This document shows positions 23,475-32,768 of a DNA stretch of 64,000 nucleotides, piece by piece. The notes below the pieces were generated by a model. The model worked only from the letters and a program-made list of their open reading frames with translations, had not been told where the DNA came from and ran no database searches. This DNA is from Polytrichum commune. Its lineage: Eukaryota > Streptophyta > Polytrichopsida > Polytrichales > Polytrichaceae. Position numbers and translations under genes: made by a program. Location of the stretch: positions 2,976,001-3,040,000 of the forward strand of contig OX485803.1 of the NCBI GenBank assembly GCA_950295325.1, given 5' to 3'. Each line of letters opens with the position of its first letter. The first letter of the stretch is position 1.

Positions 23475-24581
23475 ATGGATGACATAGTGGACCTGGGGGA
23501 TAGCCCGCACTGCCCGTCCACGCAGGTGCCAATCGGTGCGGATTGCGATTATGAAGCTGGATTTTGGGACAGCCAGATTCCTCCCCCATCTACGGCTGCC
23601 AGCAGAAGGGGCGGGGCTCGTTATAGAGGCAGAACCGCGGCCGGAAGCTCACTGTCAGGCCCTTCCCAATCACAAAATGCAGTGCCGCACAAATTGAGAG
23701 GGCCGAATTGGACTGAGCAAGAGATGCTGGTTCTCATAGGGCAGAAGCGTGTGGAGTGGGATGGTCGCCACAACTGCAGCCAACCCTCACTTGCGAAATT
23801 TGTTTATGGGACGACGGCATGGAAACAGGTGTTGGCAGGGTGCATGTCCGTGGTCGGCTTCCGTGCTAGGGATGCAGATCAGCTAACCAACAAGTGGGAT
23901 GGCTTAATCAAGGACTACAAAAAATTAAAAGATTACGTAGAGGGCACGGGTTCGGCACATTGGTGGGGTATGAATAGGGAGGAGAAGAGAGACCTTTGTA
24001 AAACCAGAAAATTACCTCTTGAGTTTACCGAGACTATGTACAACGAAATGGAAAGTTTTGTTGGGAAAAGGGTGATTTTTGGTCGTGCATCTGATGTGGT
24101 CGACTCCGACCGCTTGGGTTCGCCGCCAACAAAAAATTTCTCCCGCTCGCCACCCTCTGCACGTGGGGCAACATGTGTTACCCCAACCAGCCCCGCCACA
24201 AGTGCCACAACCGCACCCAACCCTACGGCGGATGGCACTCCTGGAGATGGCATGCCTGGCTCAACGGGCCGCAAGCGAAAATCGGTGGGCACCGACAACT
24301 TGGTGGACTTCGTGAAGGACTTTAACTACGAATATCTTGCACGAGTTGAGGCTCAAGATAAGGACAAACGGTCATGGAGGAGCGAGATGATGGCACTTGA
24401 CATGGCGCGGGAGACAAGAATGGCATACAAGGAGGCGGAGACTTCGAACATGGACAACAAGCTTTACGAGTTGGAGGTTGAACGGACAAAAAATTTGGGG
24501 AACATGACAAGCGCGTTGCTTATGCTAGCATCCTCTATGGACACTCTTACCAGGTTCTGTGTGCAACCTACATCTCTTTGA
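23475..24581 (+). CDS. Harbinger Myb/SANT-like (trihelix-type) DNA-binding protein
   Basis: 368 residues from the ATG at 23475; an in-frame ATG at 23298 would add 59 Cys-rich residues that do not look coding. Residues about 76-200 form a Myb/SANT-like, trihelix-type domain: GPNWTEQEMLVLI, tryptophans at 79, 95, 116 and 141, then NKWDGLIKDYKKLKDY and a WWGM segment. Residues 205-265 are Ser/Pro/Thr-rich linker. GRKRKS (265-270) is a candidate nuclear localisation signal. The last 100 residues, charged and helical, probably form a coiled coil. In PIF/Harbinger elements this protein is the partner of the transposase and helps it enter the nucleus and bind the ends. It converges with the transposase gene with a 20-bp gap. 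No frame disruption was seen. Confidence 0.88.
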   Translation: MDDIVDLGDSPHCPSTQVPIGADCDYEAGFWDSQIPPPSTAASRRGGARYRGRTAAGSSLSGPSQSQNAVPHKLRGPNWTEQEMLVLIGQKRVEWDGRHNCSQPSLAKFVYGTTAWKQVLAGCMSVVGFRARDADQLTNKWDGLIKDYKKLKDYVEGTGSAHWWGMNREEKRDLCKTRKLPLEFTETMYNEMESFVGKRVIFGRASDVVDSDRLGSPPTKNFSRSPPSARGATCVTPTSPATSATTAPNPTADGTPGDGMPGSTGRKRKSVGTDNLVDFVKDFNYEYLARVEAQDKDKRSWRSEMMALDMARETRMAYKEAETSNMDNKLYELEVERTKNLGNMTSALLMLASSMDTLTRFCVQPTSL

Positions 24582-24601
24582 GCTCAGCTGTGTGGTCTAT
24601 G

Positions 24602-26320
24602 TCATTCTCTTGTCGGATGTCTAGCTGTGTGATCGGTGTTCTGCATTCGTACTAGGTAGTCGAGCAAGTCTTCTCTAGCCATCTTCCCCTCCAACAGTGC
24701 CCTTTCCTCACTCAACAAACCCATTGGCCTGGGTGGATGGAAGATGTCCTCGTCAGCTCGACGTGTGTGCTCGTCTTCGTCCATCGCAGGAAGGTGGCAG
24801 TCCACCAGAATTTGGTCGAGAGTCCGGTCTTTGCTTGCAAGCAGGATGTTGTGGAGCACACAACATGTGTGAACCACAGTGGGTAGGAAATCGAGCTTCA
24901 AAGAAGATCTTCCGCCGATTTCTTTGAACCTCGCTTTCAGTATGCCGAACGCTCGTTCCACGCACATGCGTGTGGACGAGTGCTTGCGGTTGAACCACAC
25001 CTCCTCGTTTGCGAGAGGCATGCCCATGGGTCCCATCTTGAATGGTGTAATGCACCAGCTCAAGAGAGGGTACCCACGGTCCGCCACTATGTAAGGGGGA
25101 AAGGGTAGTGCCGCTGGCCACGTCGTCGGGTCGTCGTGGAAGCCTCCCATTACTCCCTCCTCCACTTTACGGTACAGCTCCGATGACTTGAAATGGGCGC
25201 TATCATGCAATGAACCCGGTGGGCCTGTGTTCACCGATGTGAAGTAGCATTTAGTATCCACAACACCCTGTAACAAAATGGAGAATGATTTGTTCCTGTT
25301 CCTATGGTCTGCCGCAACGATGCTATTGGGTGGCGCCGAAATATATACGTGAGTGCCATCTATGGCACCAATACAGTTTGGCATCCATTGTTTTGCTTGA
25401 AATGCAGCTGTAACCCTTGTCAGTCTTCGACCAACCGGCCATGCAATGAGGTGCCCAAAATTGTTGCTTATGGCCACGCATACTTGCCGCAAGATCCCAT
25501 GGACGGTTGACTTCCCTAGTGCGGCTTTGTCGGCAACCAGAGGTATTGACACACCGTGCATGAGTTTGAACAAGGTCACAACAACCTTCTTTTCAACCCC
25601 AATTGGTTGTCTCCAATGCGTGTGTTGTCCTTGTATGTGTGGTCTAAGATCATGTACAAGCCGGTCGAAAGTCCTCCTTCGCATTCTCAAAATGTCGTAG
25701 AACATGTCCGGTGTGTAAATGTTGAACAAGTACTCCTCGAACCAACACGTCGACCTCGGTTTCACATACCACTTGCAATCCAAAGTGCGAATGTGCCACG
25801 CAATCAAGTCCAGTATCTGTTTTTCGTGTGGGTACTCCCGGGCGTCTTCATGGTGGTCGTAAATTCGGGAGGAAGAGCTGGACCTAGCATTCGCATCAGC
25901 CTCGATGATTTTTTTTTTTTTTTTTCTGTGTGCAAGTTGAGCCTTGTCTGCGTCCATTGTTGTGGTTTGAATATGCATCAACATAACTGACATGTCAATG
26001 CATGCCATGAGGATGGGGATTGCGGCCACAATCAACGTTGTGGCGAATGACCGTTGTTGCGGTGGAAGATGTAGGGGCATGCTGGTTGGCGTACCACAGC
26101 TTGGCTCGGGAGGCAGGCATGGACTCGCAGCTGAGAGTGGGGGCAGAGAGAACTCTGGGCGAATGGGAGCCCCCGGGAGCAGTGGAGGTGACGGTGATTC
26201 ACGGGCAGGAACATCGCGCGCACATGGAGCTGATGCCTGGACCGGTGATGAGACGGGAGGACGTGCGGAACACGGGAGTGGCTGATGAGCATCGTGCACC
26301 TCTCCCACCTGAACCTTCAA
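24602..26320 (-). CDS. Harbinger transposase (HARBI1/DDE_Tnp_4 family nuclease)
   Basis: A 572-residue uninterrupted frame. Residues about 150-235 carry an N-terminal helical region (WFEEYLFN, FYDILRMRRRTFDRLV). Residues 240-284 are helix-turn-helix-like (GVSIPLVADKAALGKSTVHG). The nuclease core has D321 in CIGAIDGTHVYI, GPPGSLHDSAHF near 365-377, D414 in VADRGYPL and E455 in CVERAFGILKARF, then CCVLHNILL near 486-494. D321, D414 and E455 are the expected catalytic triad. The first 120 residues are Pro/Ser-rich with a Met-rich hydrophobic patch (91-116), so the true start could be internal or lie in an upstream exon. A run of Lys at 133-137 comes from a long A tract (T on the + strand near 25910-25926), a slippage-prone site. 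The enzyme excises and inserts the element with a 3-bp duplication. Confidence 0.92.
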   Translation of the reverse strand: MKVQVGEVHDAHQPLPCSARPPVSSPVQASAPCARDVPARESPSPPLLPGAPIRPEFSLPPLSAASPCLPPEPSCGTPTSMPLHLPPQQRSFATTLIVAAIPILMACIDMSVMLMHIQTTTMDADKAQLAHRKKKKKIIEADANARSSSSSRIYDHHEDAREYPHEKQILDLIAWHIRTLDCKWYVKPRSTCWFEEYLFNIYTPDMFYDILRMRRRTFDRLVHDLRPHIQGQHTHWRQPIGVEKKVVVTLFKLMHGVSIPLVADKAALGKSTVHGILRQVCVAISNNFGHLIAWPVGRRLTRVTAAFQAKQWMPNCIGAIDGTHVYISAPPNSIVAADHRNRNKSFSILLQGVVDTKCYFTSVNTGPPGSLHDSAHFKSSELYRKVEEGVMGGFHDDPTTWPAALPFPPYIVADRGYPLLSWCITPFKMGPMGMPLANEEVWFNRKHSSTRMCVERAFGILKARFKEIGGRSSLKLDFLPTVVHTCCVLHNILLASKDRTLDQILVDCHLPAMDEDEHTRRADEDIFHPPRPMGLLSEERALLEGKMAREDLLDYLVRMQNTDHTARHPTRE

Positions 26321-27234
26321 CCACAGATAAGAGGGGGAACAGTTCCATCAATGTGTTCCGTAGCGGCGTAGGTTAGTTATGAGTAGAGTATGGGAATGAA
26401 TGCCGAACTTTTGGCAAGTAGTGGGCATTCAGACTGTCACGGATGTAGGGGAGCAGAAGTTCATGTGCAGCAAAGATTGACTGTAAAATCCCAGACAGCC
26501 TGGGAGGCACACAGTGCCGAACGGTAATGAAATTTTTTGGGTATCTGCATACATTCCCAGACCTCAATCGGTGCCTAAAGCACGAGCAGATGTGTGGTGT
26601 GACATGTTATCTTGAGCACAGATGGCATAATTTAACATTCCCGCATGTTTATGTTTATGTTTGTTGTGTTTGTGAGGTTGAGGAGAACTGTGTGTCTACC
26701 GTGTGCCGGAAACATGTGACAGACGAAGAACCACGGCAGGCAGGTAAAGCATGCAGCCTGCAGCAAACATGGCATGACAACATACAAATAGGGAAACATA
26801 AAGCCATGTTCAAAATGAATTGCCGCAAGCAAAATGCGGCAGGCGAGGGATGAAGTGTCGGAAAAAATTAAGAAAAATCTGAGTCAATTGCAGAGGCAGC
26901 TGCGCACATTCACGGAGGCCCGGGGAAAATGGGCAGGTTAATTGCTGCCTGGCGGAATGGCAGCAACCCCCCAGGAAGGCTATAATGCAAGTCAACCCAA
27001 AAAAAAGTCTGGTGAATGCCAGAGAAGCACATCGACGCCAGAAATGGCAGAGTATATGTGAACGGGCCCTCCCAAGGTCCATGATGCATGCCAATGGAAG
27101 ATGAATGGATGACGCAAAAGACAATGCAAGACAGACCACGTCAAGCCAAAAACGGCTGAAACTGCTACACAAAAAATTTCTGAATTTATAGTTTTTATTT
27201 CTCCACACTGGCGGAAACAAACAATTTGGCATAC
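26321..27234. other. Harbinger interior between transposase and candidate third exon
   Basis: No strong coding signal. If 27235-27664 is a 5' exon, this would be intron or transposase 5' UTR on the minus strand. The minus-strand open frame continuing from the exon to 26810 becomes Phe/Leu/Cys-rich after about 27235, as expected for read-through into an intron. Confidence 0.4.
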
Positions 27235-27664
27235 CGAATGCCATCACGGGCATCCCTGCGAGTGTGCGTTCAAAATTTATATCTACAGGCAGCCGCACCT
27301 GTGGCTGGAGAGCCCGGAATGCGGTGTCAATTTCAGCGAGCCTGCTCCTAATGAAGTCGAATGGGTTCGAGGGCGCATCACAGACCATGCGCGGCGTGTA
27401 CATTGGCATCCCTGCATCGTCGTCACGGAGCATGAGCAAGAGCGAGCGGCCCAGCTCGTGCGTCTCCAATTCGGCCTCCGAGTCAAAGCGAATCATCAGC
27501 TCCCGCAAGTTGTTGCAGTCATCTTGCAGCTCCCATTTACAATACATTTCGACAAGGGGCAGGAGCTCCATGCAAGTTGCGCGCAGAGCGTGGCGGGAGG
27601 GATTGCTGGTTCGCCCATGCCGACGCCATACAAGGTGCCCTGCACGGCCAGGTTCAGTAATTCA
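27235..27664 (-). CDS. Candidate additional coding exon in the Harbinger element
   Basis: On the minus strand the frame is open from a stop at 27662-27664, through an ATG at 27571, to 26810. The first ~110 residues after the ATG look coding: charged, amphipathic, including LRELMIRFDSEAELETHELG, LLLMLRDDDAGMPMYTP and SRLAEIDTAFRALQPQV. Just after PVMAFG the DNA reads TTCG followed by GTATGC, a plausible 5' splice site, and the downstream translation loses coding character. It may be a third element-encoded protein, an upstream exon of the transposase, or a captured host gene fragment. No family was recognised. Confidence 0.4.
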
Positions 27665-29011
27665 CACCAACTGCCCCCCGAGATCACCGAACTTCAAAAG
27701 GCAACAAAACGACGAGCAGAGCCACAGAGAGAAAAAGAGAGGGGGAGGCCAGAAACGCACCCAGTTTTGTTTCCCGGAATGCGCGTTCATGCGCCAATGA
27801 GTGAGAGTAAAAAACGTAGCAGAATAGTTTATAACCGTCCCAATAATCCTGCGCACTGCAACGACGGGTCCAAGCGTAAATGAGTCGAAAGCAAACACAT
27901 CAGAGGTGGGTGTAATTGCCCAAAATTTAGCGCAACACAGCAAGCACACGCAACCATGTGCAGTGTGCAGGTTGCTGCACGGTGCATAGAGTCCAGCGCA
28001 AGCATGGAACACGCGCCGAACCCATACATGCTCTTCGGGGCTCAATAGACGTGCTCAGCACATGGCAAGAGGACAGAAAAACAAACCCATATGACACGAA
28101 AACATCGTAGCACAGAATGGCACAGGAGACACCAAACCCAGGCAGAAGGCGGAGGCCGCCAGTGAGGGCAGAGTCTAATTTCGTTTGCGAGTCGACCGAA
28201 AGAACATTTGCTGCGATTGAAATTCCGGCATTCAGCCCAGGCCCAGCCTCCACCATTAGCAATAATCCGCGGGCGCATCATTCCCTGGCGACTTCGAATA
28301 TGCCCACGACTGTCAGCAAACAACTGCTGAACGGGGATGACAGAAACACCGCCAAAAAAACGGCAATTGCCCCCGAGACAGTGAGCCCTAAACCCTAGAA
28401 CAAATGATACAATGCGAAGAGGGCGTTTCCTAAGTCAGGGGCTGCAGGGGCGAGCCCTCATCGCGGCGACTGCGGAAGCAACATCTTCAGCGGAGGCGCA
28501 GCAGGATGGCACCCCCACCACAGCGGTCGAACACCGAAACCCCGCCGCGAATTGGGAGTGTATCCACACGCGGGCGAAGGCAAGAAGACAATGGGGAAGA
28601 GGAAAACCCAAATACAAGCCCCACCCAAAAGAAAACAAAAACAAAAAAAGCCACAGCGTCCACCACCCGAAAGGCACATATGTGTCATTCTTCAGCCAAA
28701 CAACAGCGGCAACAGAGTGGTGTGGTCGGCACCCGAATTGCATCCCCCGCAACTCGCCATCAATTGCGGTGTCTGTATCCATCCGCAACGCCTGCTCTTC
28801 GAGTGCGGGTGGAACGTTGCCGTGGCCTCGAAGACCAAACAACCAACGATTTCCGAGGTGCCTCAGAGCCCGCGTGACGTGGGCAGCAACAGAGAATAAT
28901 GGATGATCTCTGTGGCCCTCCTCGACGGACCCAGCCATGTGTGGCCTCCGGCACGCCACCTGCGGAATTGCCAGCTATCTACTCGTACCCGGCCTCGGGA
29001 TTCTGGGTGGA
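27665..29011. other. Harbinger right subterminal region, ambiguous coding
   Basis: Long open frames exist on both strands (for example - 28435-28959, 174 codons; + 28412-28906, 164 codons). The minus-strand N-terminal part (MACRRPHMAGSVEEGHRDHP onward) could be a first exon, and a further open segment lies near 28100-28262, but no motif decides between strands. GC-richness alone can hold frames open here. Confidence 0.35.
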
Positions 29012-29061
29012 CCCGTTACCAAACCGGTTCCGGTATGGGACCCCCATGTGCGGCCCCCCCC
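29012..29061 (-). repeat. Right terminal inverted repeat of the Harbinger element
   Basis: Reverse complemented, it begins GGGGGGGGCCGCACATGGGG, then TCCCATACCGGAACCGG and a GTAACGGG end, pairing with 21503-21553. Confidence 0.95.
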
Positions 29062-29072
29062 TAAGGTACTAA
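29062..29072 (+). repeat. Right flank of Harbinger element: 11-bp direct repeat TAAGGTACTAA
   Basis: Identical to 21492-21502. The first three bases, TAA, match the left TAA as a 3-bp target duplication. Confidence 0.9.
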
Positions 29073-29163
29073 GGTGCGTGCCAGGAGGTAGCTAGCAGTC
29101 TTCAATCCTGGCTTTGTAACCACCAAGGCTCACAGTTCTCTGCCTCTCTACCAGAGCCCTACA

Positions 29164-29560
29164 TTGGGTGCCCATACCCACCCATGCCCATGGGTTTTGG
29201 GTGGGCATGGGTGCAATATTATTGTTCATGGGTGGGCATGGGTGGGCATGACTGCGATATTATTATTCATGGGTGGGCATGGGTTTGACATTATAATGGG
29301 TGGGCATGGGTGGGGCACAATTACACAATCATACAAGACACATTACACAATTACACAATACACATTACACAATTTTTGAATACATGGGCGCAATTTGAAT
29401 AGCATGGGTGGGCATGGGTGGGGCGTGGGTGGGGCATGGGTGGGCACATGTCATGCTATGTGTGGGCATGGGTGGGCATGGGTGCGCACATGTCATGCTA
29501 TGGGTGGGCATGGGTGGGCATAGGTCACTGCTGATGGGCATGGTCTGGGTATGGGTGCAA
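29164..29560 (+). repeat. GGGTGGGCAT minisatellite
   Basis: Many irregular copies of the 10-bp motif GGGTGGGCAT, interspersed with larger repeats such as GGGCACATGTCATGCTATG and an ACACAATTACACAAT patch (about 29320-29370). The open frames 29164-29379 and 29408-29668 are low-complexity GGHGW-type translations and not genes. The + strand is strongly G-rich. Confidence 0.85.
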
Positions 29561-29587
29561 TTTGAAAGGAAAATGTTGGGCTCTGCT

Positions 29588-30800
29588 CTCTACATGTGGA
29601 CACGCAGTGGCCTGGCCTGCTCTAATGCAAAGCAAGTTGTAATTTGCTTACCTCACTTGAGCTTCTAAGAATTTACCGACTAGGTTTATTTCACCTATGG
29701 GGCATTCCCACCTGACATTAGTTAGAAGTAGTTTTAGTCTAAAAGCGGTTTTAGTTATCTAGGGTTCACACATACGGCTCTTTTTAGTGCCGAGCCTAGG
29801 TGGCAAATGATGTGGCATGGCTTAAAAGTGGAGGTTTTAAGCCTCAACCACCGACCCTCCCATCGGTACCTAAACATGAGGCAAGAATATAGGAACTTTA
29901 AAAGTGTCGCCTCCCACCCTTGTGATTGGTTGCTTTTTAGTCTTAGCTATGAGGGCACGAGGAGCTTCATTAACAAAAACCGATGGTAAGATAGGTGAGT
30001 AGTAAGGCATTTGGGGATGGGACAAAAACTACCCAACATTCATTGCTTGGTAGATAAAACCATGAACATGTGTGAAAGCTACTTAACTAAAACCTACTTG
30101 AAAATCTCTGGACAAGTTCTTGTAGGTGCATTGGGATAGTCGGATGCCTCCGCTATAACCGAGGGAGCTTTACCCGGTTTTTAGGAAATACTTTGGGTCT
30201 TAACTAAAGTCAGGTGGGAAGGGGGCACTAGTCTGGTATTTATTGCATGTCTAATGTTGATGTTTATCTCATCTAGTATGGTATTTTTTGGTTGATAAGG
30301 GCATGCGGTCTAACCATAGCAAGGAATACCGCTTCCAGGATGACACCACTTCGACATGGCCAAGGTTATCCATGTTTGGACTCTGATACATGCTAGATTG
30401 GTTAGAATGGTGTCATTTCAGTGTCATTCCAGTGTCCCCTTGATCCAGCTTTCCCTACATATGGACACTTAGTTGAGATTGGATGGCATGCTCTAATGCA
30501 AATCGAACTATAATTTGCTTACCTCACTTGAGCTTCTAAGAATTTACTGACTAGGTTGATTTCACCTAGCATGGTACTTGTTGCATGTCTAATGGTGATG
30601 CTTATCTCATCTAGCATGGTACTTTTTGATTGATAGGGGCATGCAGTCTACCCATAGCAAGGAAGACTACTTCCAGGATGATACCACTTCGACATGGCCA
30701 AGGTTGTCCATGCTTGGAATCTGACACATGTTAGATTGGTTAGAATGGTGTCATTTAGTGTCGTTCCAATGTCCCCTTGATCCACCCTTCCTAGTAGTGC
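29588..30800 (+). repeat. ~335-bp tandem duplication interrupted by a MITE
   Basis: Two-plus copies of a unit containing CTCTAATGCAAA, TTTGCTTACCTCACTTGAGC, TTCTAAGAATTTAC, GCATGTCTAATG, CCACTTCGACATGGCCAAGG and GTCCCCTTGATCCA. GCATGTCTAATG occurs at 30245 and 30583 (338 apart). The first copy is split by the MITE at 29698-30227 right after TTTCACCTA; the second retains the unsplit site. Non-coding. Confidence 0.85.
29698..30227. mobile_element. MITE family G, copy 2 (CTA duplication, empty site present)
   Basis: 530 bp. The left end TGGGGCATTCCCACCTGACA pairs with the reverse complement of the right end, TGCCCCCTTCCCACCTGACT. CTA flanks both sides (29695-29697, 30228-30230). The neighbouring tandem unit keeps TTTCACCTAGCATGGT uninterrupted, which proves insertion and a 3-bp duplication. 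It is homologous to 7290-7807 in reverse. Confidence 0.92.
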
Positions 30801-31450
30801 CCCCCTACCCAAACCAACACACCCCATCTTGTTACACATGTTACTTAAATGGAGCTTGCCTTTTGAAAGGAAGGAAGTACTCCTACCTCAATGCTCAGTA
30901 AAACATGATCAAGGTAAGGAGGAACCGATTCCCATTCACGTCGTTGCGAATGAAAGCACCGATGTTACTTTCATTTATTTCGTTTATCATGCTTAATAAA
31001 CCAGGGCACCCACCAACCATCCTACTCATCCTCAAGATGACAATCCCCCACTAGTTGGAGTACTTCAAATACCTACCACCCCCCACACCAACAACCATTG
31101 AGCACCAATTGGAACAACATATACTAGAGGAGCTTTGGTCTTTCACTTCCCCCAAATGAAACCACCTTCAACAAGAGGCACCCAATTGTGTCCCTTTAGC
31201 CATCCTCCATAAACCCAACCCGGGTTTAGGATTTAATTTTCAGCTTTGGCCAAGGGTGAAAGAACTTCTTTTCTTGGGTACAAATTGAAAATTCAATTGC
31301 AAGAAAGAATCAAATTAAATACAACCACCCCGGGGGAACCAACGCAACCCGAGGGGAAGGGGGGGAGTGAAATAACTATCACTCTTTAGGAACCTATAGT
31401 TGATGTTATCATTACTTCGTTCACATATATGGCAAGTGTCTAGAACTATG
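30801..31450. other. No gene seen
   Basis: AT-rich sequence with no motif, RNA gene or repeat structure recognised. Confidence 0.5.
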
Positions 31451-31649
31451 TGCAGGAAGAACCGGCGGTTAGTTCCAGATGAACCGGTTGAAGCTGGAGA
31501 CTTCAAGAGAATTACCGATCGGTTTAGAGGAATCTATAGAAGAATATACCTCACATAAATAAAGCAAAACCGGAAGATGCCAACATGTAACTGGTTGGAT
31601 TTAGAATCACTAGGATCTTGACCAACTATGCCCAAAAACTTTCCAGGCA
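31451..31649 (-). mobile_element. MITE family D, copy 3 (uninterrupted reference for 46111)
   Basis: It contains AGAACCGGCGGTTAGTT, GCCAACATGTAACTGG and TTTAGAATCACTAGGATC. The last string is the intact form of the site split by the element at 46111-46430. Its right end, TTTCCAGGCA, is eroded. Confidence 0.7.
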
Positions 31650-32177
31650 CTGGTCTGGAACACGAAAACCATAAAATGAGTCAAGTGTCGGGGAGCACCA
31701 TGCACCTAGCATTCAGATGTTGTCTTTGTCAGTTATCACAAGAAATAGAGCCTATTCCCAGCATGGTTTGTTGAAATTTTCATTTTGTGCCCCCCCCCCC
31801 CCCCCCCCAAAAGAAGAAGAAGAAGAAGAGCATGGTTTGTTGGGTCCAAAAGTGTAACCATTTGATTACGTAAGTTTCAGTGTTACTTTTTGTGGGTTGA
31901 ATTATTGCTTTATAAATGTGGCATTCTTCATTCCACAAGTTGAAACCCAATCCACTCGGTGCATGTAAACTCAATATCTTTGTTGCCTCCCATCCAAGAG
32001 ATACTATGGGGGTGCACTTTTCATAGCACGTGTGAGTGTACATGAGTGCACCAAAGGGGTATTAATTTGAACTATTCCGTACTACGTATACATGTGCTAC
32101 ACAAATTATAACTCGTAATTATGTACATGTATGGAGGACTTCTAGAAAAATACACAACTTTTGTACTTGTATGGTAG
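31650..32177. other. No gene; C19 run followed by (AAG)n
   Basis: 19 consecutive C at 31790-31808, then A and AAG repeats to about 31829. Otherwise AT-rich without features. Confidence 0.6.
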
Positions 32178-32738
32178 GGTCACTTATTGAGGCTCATTCA
32201 TTTGAAAAGCGTGGAGGAGGATGAGGAGTGTGATTATGATCACATATGGATTGATGATTCTAGTGCACAAGATGGTGGCAAGGAAAGTTGTAGTGTTGGA
32301 GAAGACAACTCAAACATGTGCAAAGATCTTGTCATAGAGACTTAATTGATGCAATCACGAGTTGAGAATGTTTTACATGAAGATGTGGAGTTGCAAAGTG
32401 AGCTTCGACATGCCTTGGACGTGCTAACTGATGAACATGAAAATGTTGAAATGCCCTCTCAATCCAATGTAAAGTCCATTGTGGCTTATGTAGAGGTAGG
32501 GGAGTCTAGAATTTTCAAAAGCACATTTGTTAGTCGATTGAATGGCAATCCAACTTTATCTAAAGATCAATTGACTTGGATCAAGATTGGCATATTATTA
32601 TATATGAAGCTTAAACTCCTTGCCGCCACAAATCATGATATTGTGTTAAATCTTTATTATGATTGTGGAGTGTGTTTTTTGAACACACCTGAAACTAGAA
32701 TTGTCAAAAAAGAAAACCATGGTAGACATAGGATTTAA
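32178..32738 (+). pseudogene. Unrecognised coding remnant, one in-frame stop
   Basis: A single frame is open from 32178 to the stop at 32738 except for TAA at 32343-32345. The first part is acidic (EEDEECDYDHIWIDDSSAQD). The second (ATG at 32349) includes VLHEDVELQSELRHALDVLT, KSIVAYVEVGESRIFKSTFV and PTLSKDQLTWIKIGILLYMK. Composition and periodicity look like real protein rather than chance, and the region lacks repeats. No domain was recognised. It may be a degenerate transposon ORF or host gene exon; the stop could alternatively mark an intron. Confidence 0.45.
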
Positions 32739-32748
32739 AAGCTTTTAG

Positions 32749-32768
32749 GCTCTCTCTCTCTCTCTCTC
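32749..32768. repeat. (CT)n microsatellite
   Basis: A CT dinucleotide run of about 20 bp just after the remnant above. Confidence 0.95.

Larger units (their letters stand above)
21503..29061. mobile_element. Autonomous PIF/Harbinger DNA transposon, apparently intact
   Basis: A 7559-bp element bounded by ~50-bp inverted termini and TAA duplications. It encodes an uninterrupted Myb/SANT-like protein (+) and an uninterrupted DDE transposase (-), the two proteins PIF/Harbinger elements need. Its base composition is plainly richer in G+C and CpG than the AT-rich host, with the change falling at the termini. Termini differ by five substitutions and one indel over about 51 bp. Together these suggest a recent arrival that could still be competent. 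Long subterminal non-coding or UTR/intron regions flank the genes (21554-23474 and about 26321-29011). Confidence 0.92.

Noticed and set aside
28412-28959. Two long opposing frames near the Harbinger right end
   Set aside because: Strand cannot be decided and no motif supports either; kept only as an ambiguous region.
29164-29668. Gly/His/Met-rich frames
   Set aside because: Translations of the GGGTGGGCAT minisatellite.
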